From Enoplolaimus lenunculus (Eukaryota; Nematoda; Enoplea; Enoplida; Thoracostomopsidae), in contig JASANG010001604.1 of NCBI GenBank assembly GCA_030248215.1, forward strand, positions 124,001-188,000: a stretch of DNA of 64,000 bases, in the 5' to 3' direction. This document shows, one piece after another, positions 27,301-39,300 of this stretch. The notes under the pieces were generated by a model. The model did not search any database. It was not told where the DNA came from and saw only the letters and a list, made by a program, of their open reading frames with translations. Made by a program: the position numbers and the translations under genes. Within the stretch, counting starts at the first letter, position 1; each line of letters starts with the position of its first letter.

Positions 27301-30300
27301 GTTCAAAGAGGATTATTTGGAATTTTTTGGTCCAAATGGTTAGTTTCGTTAAAAATGTGTAATTAGATGCCACCATAGAACTGGATTTTAAGTATATGGT
27401 GCCTTTGATGCTTCTGAGTCTAATGCTTTCATGATTTGCACCATAGTAGATAAAATATATTTTTGGCCATGATTGATATAATTTAGAAAACAAAGTGGCA
27501 ACACGATTTAGCAAAATTTTCAAAGATAAAATAAACCAGTGGAGCTTAAAAATTGTGACAATTGTATTTTATTAATTTATGTGTGAAACTACATTTAGTG
27601 AACTATATATTCTATCTGGTAAGAGTTGCCGAAACTGTTCGCTTTACATTGGTTGTTTTATTGTATGCAGGAAACTATCCGGGAACAAAATCCGTTGTGT
27701 CGCAAATGAAACATTTTCAAACCTCAAAACACTTAAGATACTGTAAGTTTACACATTCAAAACACCGCCTTGATGGTCAATTATAAACTAAGGGCGTATC
27801 GAGGATTTTGTTGAAATGAGGATATAGTTATACTTTGGACTTTAAAACCGAAAAAGTTACTACTCTAGGACGTTTACAAGTGTTTTATTCTCACTGAAAG
27901 TTTCGGGTCAACTATGTATCCTCAATCATTCCATTTGTATACGGTTCTGTTATTTTCGCGTCTAACGCTTAGCTTTAAAAAAACAAAAAATCAAACATAC
28001 AAACATGGCGACTGGGAAATTGTAATTGTGATTTCGAACAATTTTGAGATGCTGTGTTTTAAAGACTGTGGTGCTGGGGCGCCGTAAATCAAAAAAAAAC
28101 TATTTGTATTCAAATTGATATGCTGCGAAATGTGGCAAAAGTAATTATTGATTTTGCTTTACTTGTCATCTTGGTTGTTTACTATTGTTTTTAGAACATT
28201 GAATCACAACGACATTCGCTGTATTATGGCAGGAGCCTTTGACAACAACGAAGCGTTGTCTTCATTGTAAGCTTACTTACTTACTACAGTTAATTTTATG
28301 TCTGGCCAACGTGGTTAACTGTTGCGCAACTATCATTTGTGTCCATCATTATAGCACTTACTGACACTACGATAGATCTGGCTATACAACTGAAATCAGC
28401 CTTTTTTAATGTTAAATAGAAAGCATTCTCGCATTTGTTGTCGGGTTTAGTTTGCCAAGATGAGTCTCCAAGAAGTGCCCTCCAATTCGGGGTTTGAACG
28501 GCGCTTCTGCCGGTACTGTGCCTTAACGTATAATTTTAATATTCCGATTCGGTCCAGCGGCCGCTTTAGAAATTGCTAAAAATTTACTCTGCTTAATTTA
28601 TTAAACGGCCGAAGATATAACTTTGTTTGAAGCTTATTAAACACATTGGTTAATCAGACTGAAAACAGACCCCGTTCAATAGCAAATGTTGTATTTATTT
28701 GTTGTTCGTATGGTAAGCTAATCATATTAGATTATTAGAAATTGTTCTGAACTGTTTTGTTTTCGATATATTTGCAATTTAGTTCATTCAAACATTGAAT
28801 TTAAATCGTTGTGTATTTTAGAAACATGCAAGACAATGCGTTTGTTTGCAATTGTCATTTATCATGGTTGGCTGGATGGATCCGAGAACACACTGCAGTC
28901 GCTGGGAATCCGATGTGTTCAGAGCCTGCTGAACTGAAACATGTTCCTATTCAAGATTTGGAGCCAGTTCAATTAACTTGCCGAAGTATGTTTAGGCATC
29001 CTAGTTCGATTTAAGATTCTTCTGTTTTAAGTTCAAGATTAGCTCGCAGAATAAACAGCGTTTACTGTCCTGCTTCTCATAAATGGAGTCATACAGAAAC
29101 GCAACGCATGCTGGTACGGTTTGTGACACGCGAAACTATCGATCAGTTGCATACTCTTGTCAAAAGAATCGAGTCATCATCAGCTCTTAGCATAGTTAAT
29201 AAGCAGAAACATTTCTAAACTTTTCTGCAACCATAATTCAAATTTAGTTTCAACGTTGGTGCGATCAGTTCTGTGTCAAACGTTAGAATATTAATGTTCG
29301 ACTTATTCCATAGTTCAATCTTGTAGCAACATTTGCTTTTGTAAGTTTGAAAACCGTTATGTGGTCAGTAGTTGTTTGAATTGGTGTTATTCTTGCAATC
29401 GTAAAAGCCTTCTGAGGCAAGGATCGATAGACAGAGGTTTATGGATGTGATCCTTCAACTTTTACGAGCCAAACTAAAATTGTGTATTGGAATTAATTTT
29501 GGAATTTAACACAAAAATTGAGTCTATCATGGTATGCGACAATACTTTGAGCGTCATCTCGCAGTTGAATTTGTTTATTAAACCGTTGTAGTTTTGAGTC
29601 TGACCTATGCTGATTTATTTTTAAGCTAACAACGAAAACGCATGTCTTCCGGGCGGAAAATACTGTCCATTTGGTTGCTTTTGTGACGGAACTGTTGTTC
29701 GATGCTCAAACAGTCAGCTGAAGCAATTTCCAAGCGATTTACCTTCAGATACCACTGAATTGTAAGCTAATAAAAGCACCAATGTACCAATAAATTAATA
29801 GTGGTTGCAGCCGTCACCAAAAACAGCTAAAATATTTGATAGTGTAACATTTTCAAATCGTCCCAAATTTTTCAATAAAGTAGTGCTTTTAGATGACGGA
29901 AACCTCTTAATGAAAACCTTTATAGGTCGGAAGTAAAAGATTGAAATGAGCTAAACACTGCTTCTGATAATGGTTATAGTAGGTATTATGGGTTTTTGAC
30001 AAATTAAACCCTTGTATATACGTGTAAGTCTCTATATATATTATCGTTAGCGTTTGTTTACAGCTAGCATATGTGAACAATATATAGTCAACTTTAAAAA
30101 GGGAAAAGGCAAGGAGATTGGCTCGGTGTTAAGGTGCCGAATTACTCACAATACAGTTTGGTGTTCCTTGCCCATTCTACCCAGAATACAGCTTTGACTA
30201 CATTTTTGGTAGTTCAGGTTACTACTAGCACAATTTAGATTGAAACAATTTTTGATACGTTTTAGATTTCAAATACAGTCTGTTAGTATGCTATACTTGT

Positions 30301-33300
30301 CGTACGGAATTTTTTACAAATTTGCTGTGCCATCCGGCGCCTTACCGCATTTCACGTACTATGATGCGCTGGGCCGGACAACGTGGGAAGGCATTAAGAT
30401 AGTTAAACAGTATAGCGCCACACAGGTGTGGCACCAGTTTTGAGAGATCAATACCCCACTGCCTTTGATATTATTCATGTTTATAAGAGATTTTTTTAAA
30501 GTTTTTTAGTTGGTTATACAAGAAACCATCATTTAAAATCTTTACAGGACATAAACTCCCATTTTTGTTAAATCCTGGCTACGTGCATCTAGCGCCCCAC
30601 TATTAACTGCTTTCGAGCACTGATTATTGGCAATTGTGGAGTAATAACACAAAATGATAGCAAAAGCATGTTTAAACTTTCAGGTATTTAGACATGAACG
30701 AAATTGAAGTTATTCCTTCCGAAATCAACCGACTTACGTTTCTTACCAAACTGTAAGGTTTCGTCAAATAATTGTATCGCTAGTTTTGACAGAATCGTTA
30801 AGCATTCTTGCAAAATTTACAGATTGTTAGCATTAGGACTTGTATTCTTGAATGTATGTAACAAACATCAGTACGTGGTGATAGGTCGTTGACTTCTATG
30901 CCAGTTATAAGATCGACAGTTGCAGGAAATTGTCAGTTTGAAAACCTATCGCTATTTGATCGTCGTTGATATATATACACATTTGAGAATACGGCGGCCA
31001 CAAATTTCGACCATAGTATAGTGAAAATGTACCTAACGACGCATTTAGGCTAGCCTACTAGTGTTTTGCTGCAATATCAAACACGAGAAATGCATTTCAG
31101 TGCCCACTGAAAAACTAGAAGCAACGTTCTTGTTAATGTAACAGCAGTGCTGAAAAAGTTTTAAATCTATTTTGCAACGGGATTTATTATTTGATTTTGG
31201 AAATTAATACAGATAATTGAGAGCTCAGCGAAGTTTTATTTTAATTTTAGGGATTTGAGTAACAACAAAATCGATGTTCTCGAAAATAACACATTTATTA
31301 ATTTGACCCGATTGTCAACATTGTAAGGGTTTATTTTAATGTACTTTAATTAAACAGTTTGATCTCACAACTTTTTACATTTTTAATTGTCTAAACAACC
31401 TTTCTTATCTTATCTTTTATTTAGTGACATTTAAGATTTTCTCTAACAGACGTCTGAGTTACTGGTTAGACTACAAGCCTAAATTATTTTTGATGTAAAC
31501 ATTGAGCCTGAATTACGATCCTTAAATTAGTTAGATAAAATCTTTGACTTTTATTCGCATAGATAAGTCAAATTCTTCTTCTACGCTTTGGCAACTGATT
31601 TTGGAAATTTTCACATTTTGGCTTAACTTGGTCTTAATATATAGGTTCAATCATGTGGAAAAACAAAAAGTGTGTACAGTTTCAAGATGTTTATATATAT
31701 TATATACTTATCTATATTGATTGTTACAGAATCATCAGCTACAATAAACTTCAATGCGTTGAAGGACTGGCGTTTAGCGGATTGACTGCACTTCGAATTT
31801 TGTAAGTATGACAACTTAATTTCATAACACTTAATTAAGCAAACGTCTACAGGATGTATTGTCCGTTTGCAAACTGATTTCTTGTGTTCAAACAAATGAT
31901 GTGTAATTTAACGTATTAAAATAAACTGAGCAACGCAAAATCGCCCTGACTACGGGGTTGTGATGGGTGATTTAGAACATTTATGCCGTATCACTCGGAT
32001 GCAAATGTGGTGTTAAACCAGGGTTACTATACACAGTTTAACCAGTATTTTGGTTTGCACTACTATTAGCAAAACGCTAAAATTTAAATTAAAAAGTTCA
32101 AAAACTAGTTTTAGGTCACTGCACGGAAATGATATATCTGTACTGCCGGAAACTGCCTTCAAAGATTTGCTGTCTATGACGCATATGTAAGTTCGGCTTT
32201 TGACGTTTTCAGCATTCTCTCTATACTATATTTAGGCTGTAGTTGTCAATTGATGATGGTCATTTAGTACAAGCAATTATTAACATTACAGTACAATTTT
32301 AGGAGCCGTAGTATTAAAAATTTATAAAAACTATCACCAGTTAATACATAGTTTAAATCAAACTTAAGGAACTGCGTGTGCCAATCGATTGAATCAAATG
32401 TAATAAAAGTGCTAGGCTTTAAAGTAGACTTGTCGTCAAAAATGTCAATAAGTGCTATGCATATTTGAGAATATCGGCATATAATTTTTAGTTACAAACA
32501 GTTGGAAAATTTTTTATTAAAAATTAAAACATGCCACCAAATAAATTTTTTTGCCTGTATTTATGTTAGCAATGCATAGCGGCATGCGGCGGCACGTGGC
32601 GTCGATCGGCACAGTAAAGATCGCAACCCCTATTATTTTGAACCGTTAATTTATTAATAGTAAATTAGGAAACATTAATAAATCTAAAACAGATACAATT
32701 ACCAAATTGCAGTGCTCTTGGAAGCAATCCATTGTATTGTGACTGCCGTATGCGTTGGTTTGCCGATTGGATTAAGCGAGAATACGTTGAACCTGGGATC
32801 GCACGATGCATTGGTCCAACGCGTAACAAAAACAATCTGGTATTAACTTCGCAAACTGATCGATTTGTGTGTGATGGTTCGTTTTAATCTTTTCCGTATA
32901 AACCAAAGTACATATGTGGCAGGCTCGTAGCCAACTCACCTTGCTAGGGGGGGCTCAAAAATTTTTCAGAAGGGGCATTCAAGGGTTTTCAATGAGTTAC
33001 AAGCAAGGTTGAAAACTTTGTAGGGGGCCCAAAATTTCCAGGGGGCGCCTGAGCCCCCCAGCCCCCCCATTCGCTACGGGCCCGGGAAGTGATCTCCCAA
33101 ATACTGCGGTGTTGATCAGAGGTGAGTGTACAACAAAGCGGAGGATAGTTGCCAACTTTAGAGCATCCTGCTGACTTCTCAGAAAAGTTTTCTTGTTCGT
33201 CACGCTGCTTCGCAAAAACAACTGTCATTTGAAGATATACGCCTTGTGAAATTGAAATCCTATCTTAACGTCATTTACCATAATGTATTGATATGTTTGG

Positions 33301-36300
33301 CCCTAAATCCGTAAAGCGGTTGACAAGTGTGCGGTGTCGTGAGCACCTATTTGAAATTAAATTTTCTGACACAGATAAAGCAACAACTGTTATGTAAATA
33401 AATTTAAATATACCATGAGTCAAAACGGGTTTTTTTCTGCAGTATATTTTTGGAACATTTATTTTAGTTGAAATATGGGATGCGTGAGCAACGATTAAGA
33501 TAGATAGATGGAGGAAATTCCTAGATATAAACTGAGACAAATACATGCCCGTGGCCTGCTCACTTTACTAGGGGGCTCAAAATGTTTCCGGAGAAGCATA
33601 CAGTATAAAGCATGGTTGAAAATTTTCTAGAAGGGTTAAAATTCTTTTAGAACGACTACAGTTCCACTGTCCTCTTTTGATTACCGGGTTGGAAACATAG
33701 GTACTCGAAGTGCATCGTATGCATCTGGTTTGATGGTAACACTGTTTAATTGTTGCAATATTTAAATATTCTTTATGGTTCACAACATGTCGATAAAATT
33801 CCAAAACCCTTAATGCTATGCTTGCTTACAGTGTCGTATACAGAATATCAGTTTGCGAGAAAATTACCTCATGTACAAAATTTCAGACCTCGTATATTCA
33901 TAAAGTTATTCCAAATCCTGTAAACAGTGGTTTTTTGTCACTCAAGAAATTTTGGGAGGGAATATATCTTTTGTATACCTCTCGTTGTATACACCCACTT
34001 ATTAACTTGACCCAGCTAGCTAGATATCTATTGCCTCGTGATGATGAGCTGGATAAATTCAGTTTTGCTGCGGCATTTTCTATTGTTTCCACTTCCTTAT
34101 CGATTAAACTATGCAATTTGTTGAATGTAAAGCGTTTCAGAGCCAGTTCCGTCTTATATCGTCGCGAAATGTGACGCGTGTATCAAGAACCCGTGCGAAA
34201 ATGGCGCTGCATGCGTTCAAGGAAAACGTCGGACTTTCACATGCAATTGTGCACCAGGATTCCACGGCGAAACGTGTCATTACGTCATTGACGCGTGTTT
34301 TGGACAACCGTGTGAAAATAATTCGACTTGTAAAGTGATGGAGCAAGGACGATTTAGGTGAGAACTATTTCGTCGTCGGTAAGCTTTGATATAGTTTCTT
34401 CCAACAGCTTTTAAAGTTTTCCGAATGTGACGTGACTTCTCGGATTTGGGCTTAGACTAAGAATGAACGTATAAATGTGGTGCGGGTCGTACAGCCCGGT
34501 TGGGTAAATTGATGACGATTATACTTCGCTTTGAAAATAACAATTTTAAAAACAAAGCTGTATGATGCAAAGATGTTACATGTGAAATTTAAAAAAATAA
34601 CTGGAAAGATATACTGCTGAATTATCAAAATTAGTTTCTGTGTACTTTTTGACTTTATTCGTTGGTTGTTGACGAGACGTGAAGTACCTAATTGGCCGGC
34701 TTGACATGTTTGAGTGCATTAATTCAAGAGTACAATACTTGTTTTAAAACAAGATTCTTCAACCGCGTAACTTGTCGAAGAAGACTGGGGGGCATTGCTG
34801 TAGCCAGGACTTTGTCCAGTTTTTTTTCAGGACGAACGGATCCGTCCATTTGTCTTGTACACCGTCCCTGTGACAGAAGGTTTAACAAGTTTCAATATTT
34901 GTTGTTTTTGTATGGTTTTTAGTTGCATTTGCGCCAAAGGATTCACTGGTGATCGTTGTAAAACAAATATCGATGACTGCGTTGGAAATGAATGTCAAAA
35001 TAACGCGACGTGTATAGATTTAATCAACGACTACAGCTGTAAATGTTTACCTGGATATACAGGCAAGTTTATTCGTTTCGTAAGCGCAATCACGGGTGTC
35101 TGTTGAAAATCCGAACTGAAGATGCACTGCAAAAAATGGTGAGTCAAATTGACTCCCTCTGAAATAGGCTCTACGGGACTACACAAACTGAGTCAAATTC
35201 GACTCCACCAGAGCCAAATTTGGCTCACTTAGTCGCACGTTTGACTCTGGCAGAGTCGAATTTGACTCAGTTTGTGTTAGAGCCTATTTCGGAGGGAGTC
35301 AATTTGACTCAATATTTTTGCAGTGTACTTCACAAATTAAAAAGTATACTAATAGGCGTAGTTGCACCCATGTACATCGTTTCAAATGTACTGAGGTTTA
35401 AAATACTTGCATATTATATAAGCACTGGTTGTCCGAGAAATATATTTTCGAAAGCGGGCTATGAATTATTATATTCGTGTAACTCAAGTATGAATTTTTT
35501 AATTTTTTCATCTTTGCTTCTAAAAATCAATTATGTACAAAAAGTTCAGGACGGTGGTTGCAGCTTCACCGGTTTACCGATACAACTCATTATACTGTAA
35601 ATCCGCAACCGGAGGCATTTGTTGAATACTACACAGGTTATCAATGAATCCATATTTACAAACTACTTTTGTTGAACGATCCGTTCCGTCAGAAAGTTTT
35701 TATCGAAAAATGGTAAGACCCTCCTACCACACAGACCGTTACTTTTGTGCCGCTATAGGTTTACGATGAATATATAATTTCAGGAGAATTTTGCGAAAAG
35801 AAAATTGAGTATTGTTCAAAACCGTATAATCCATGCAAAAATGGTGCTAAATGTATCGACAAAGACACAGATTACAGGTAAGAGCTAGCCCCAAAAATGA
35901 CAATTTTGGGCTAACTATGTTATTCTTAGAATTTAAATTTTAGTTGTAAAACATTGCCTTATGCAGTTGACACCTTACTGTGCGTGTAAAAGTGTGAACA
36001 AAATCTCGCAGCAACGAGTGTGAGAAACTAGACATAATTTTTTTATTAATCATTGCAAAACGTGTCTTGGTTCATGGATTGACAGGAGTTTGGACTCTAC
36101 AGCCAGCAGACCCCCTGGCTATGAGCCTGATTTCACGGTATCCGTATGTTTTCTTTTCGTTTCAGTTGCGTCTGTGCGCCTGGATTCTCGGGTCGCAATT
36201 GTACCGAAGATATTGATGACTGTGCAGCTGGACACCAATGCAAAAATGCTGCCGCATGCATTGACAGAGTAAATGGATACACATGCGCGTGTCTTCCTGG

Positions 36301-39300
36301 ATATGTCGGGCAGTACTGTGAGCTTGCCCCACCATCCTCTCTAGATCATCTGTATCCAGCTACTTCACCATGTCAACAACATGATTGTCAAAATGTACGT
36401 TTTCAAAAACAATATATATTGTCGGTCTGGTTTAATATGTTACAGCTACGTATAGACTGCAAATCACCGCATGTTTTTTACGCAAGCCTACCCACTAAGG
36501 TGAGGCATGGAGATTAGTGGATTTGGGACTGGGAGGATTTTAGGCTTAATGGGCAGGTCTTTATTATTTAACACGTATGCCTACTGTAAAATTTTTGTGT
36601 TTAACCAATCAAGTCGAGTAAAAAGAAAATTTGTCATTTTGAATTTAGTCGAAAAGTTAAGAGAAACTAGTAAACACTGTTAAGATTTCAGAAGCATTCG
36701 CATTCTTAACTGTGTATGTACAGCATCTATGGCCTGTTTATCAATGTGTCTTCAAACAAGCGAACTACGACAAATATGGACCTCTTATTCCAAGCAACAG
36801 TTTGCTAATTTAAACGCTCAAATTAGGTACATTTTTTGTTACTATCTAACAAAGCGTATATATATCTCCATTCCATATTTGTATTTCAGGGGTTCTGCTT
36901 CCAAACACCAGGTACTACAGACTACACGTGTCAGTGTTCGCCAGGTTACACTGGAAAACGTTGTGAACGATTAGACTCTGCATCGTTCACAAGTTCTGAT
37001 GCGTTTATTGCATTTGAGCCACCAAGTTTTGATCGCCGAATGCGAACAAACATTACATTTACAGTAATTACACGCGAAAAACGTGGTGTTCTACTGTATT
37101 ATGGTGAAGATGCCCATATGTCGATAGAATTGTACGATGGACGCCTGTCAGTATCATACTATATTGGCAATTATCCACCGTCTGTTATGTTTTCTTATGT
37201 CAGAGGTAAGTGTGTTTATTATTGTCTTGATAACTGCACATTTTTGCAACTGTAACTTGTTTACAAAAGTGTACAGGTCCAATTTCGGTTTGAAGTAAAT
37301 TTTTGCAATAGTTACTATTGCAGCTGTAATGGACTAATATTGTTTGAGCAGGGTTATTACACAATGACAAGCGCAACTGCGATAGAAGAAACAGTTTACA
37401 AGCAAGTAATATTAACAAATTTTGATTGCCTTTCTTGTCAAAGTTGTAATTTTTGTAATTTCAACTATAAAACTGAGTACCCGCAATTTACAGTTTAGCA
37501 GACTCGATAATATAGTGTCGAACGCGCAGTAGTGACAAAAATTGGCACACTGTTAGTAGAGGAAAAGTCGAGTTTTGTCCCTTCCTCAGGAGGAGTTTTG
37601 AGGGGTCGATGACAAGTACGCGTGTACATATATATTGTGCTTTACGAAGTGCGCTTACTATAGATACATATATGCGTGTATATTTATAGTCAACGCACTC
37701 CATGTACAACGTGTAGACGTGACCAGTCAAAACCCTCCTGACAGAAGGTAGGAACGAGGGGGCAAAGCTAGCGTTTTGGATCGACCAGCGTTCAGTTTAA
37801 AAAATTGAAACCAGTTTGTATTTCAATGAAAATATGACATGTGTTTTTGTTTCGTCATATTTTATAGTGAATGACGGAAATCCACACACAATGCAGTTTT
37901 TAATTGCCGGCCGCAATTTTACAATGCGAATCGATTCAAGTCCAGCTCGATCGGTTACAAACGCTGGTCCAATGGATCATTGGAAATTTACAACCAAACA
38001 ACATTTGTACATCGGTGGGCTTCCAACGGCGCTGTATGATCGTGTGAAAAAAGCGTATCATGTCAAAAAACCGATCAGTTTCAACGGTAAAGTTACAGTA
38101 GGCGATAAAGATTTAAGTTTTGTTAAACTGTACCGTAAAAGTTAATAGGCGCACGGAAAACGGTGATACTGTAAGTGGAACATGAGTTGAGACATATTTG
38201 CTAAGTTGTAAGTATATGATGGGCGGACTTTAAACGTCGTTTGGAATTTTGCATTGCACAAAGTGGAAATGGAATCTTGGCCGCGATACCTTAACTAGGA
38301 GTAATAGACGGTATACGAAAACTATTGATATTGCACTTGTAAACTGTATTTATGCCACTAAAATTAAGTTAATGAAATTTTGAACTATTTAGGGTAGCGC
38401 TATATTTTTGATGACGTCCGGCGTCGTCCGTCACTCGTACATCGCCGTCCGTCACCCGTACATCGCCGTCCGTCACCTATACGCCGCCGACCGTCAATGA
38501 CCGTATATTTGATGATATAGTCAATCCATACGAAATTTATTTTTTCAGGCTGCATCAGCGGAGTTCACATCAACAACGACGAAATTGATTTGTTAAAGGC
38601 AGTTAAGCGTCACAATGTGTCTCCTGGGTGCAAAGGATTACTTGATCCGTGTCGAGCCAACCAATGTCAGCATGGAAAGTGTGTGCCTGATGAATTAAAT
38701 ACGGCTTCCTATACTTGTGAATGTGATTCACGGTACAAAGGCGAATATTGCGACAAAGGTAAAATGCAGCCTTGCGGTTCATGCTTTTCGATACTGCTGG
38801 GCTTTATTGCAGGAGCATTTACAGAGCGAAAAGAACGTTTCTAAAATTATGGTTTGGTCGATGAATTTAAAGTTTAATTTCGTACGGTTTATTCTAAATT
38901 CGATTCGTAGAATTAACGTTGAAAATAAAATATTAGAAAGCAGTTTGAACGTATTATTTAGTTAGGTTTCGTGGTGCCCCATCGCTTTTCGGTGTAAAAA
39001 GACGTTTTGAAAGCGCACTTTTATAAGTATTAAATTGTGCTGTCTACTGTAGTGTCCCGAATACGAGGGGGACTGATATTTATTTGGCCTGCTCCAGAGG
39101 GCACCCCCCTGTTGTTCGGTTACAGACTGTTATTTATTTTGAACCCACGCCCCGCCACCCTTCGTTACTGATATATATTCGGTACTGTACTTATCCGTTG
39201 AATTAAACGTTTATTTGTCTTGTGTCAATAGGTTTAGTGATAATACAAGGTTGTACTTAGGAATGTACTTGCAAAATTTAAGTACGCTTTAAAGTTTCGA

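Noticed and set aside
33818-34174. 118-codon open frame overlapping slit exon 28
   Set aside because: It covers slit exon 28 in a different frame, and the intronic part has no similarity that I recognise.
37868-38145. Slit ending at 38145 after the laminin G domain
   Set aside because: The donor at 38087 joins exon 34 in phase and restores the conserved GCI...IN strand, EGF 7 and cystine knot. The read-through end is possible only as an alternative form.
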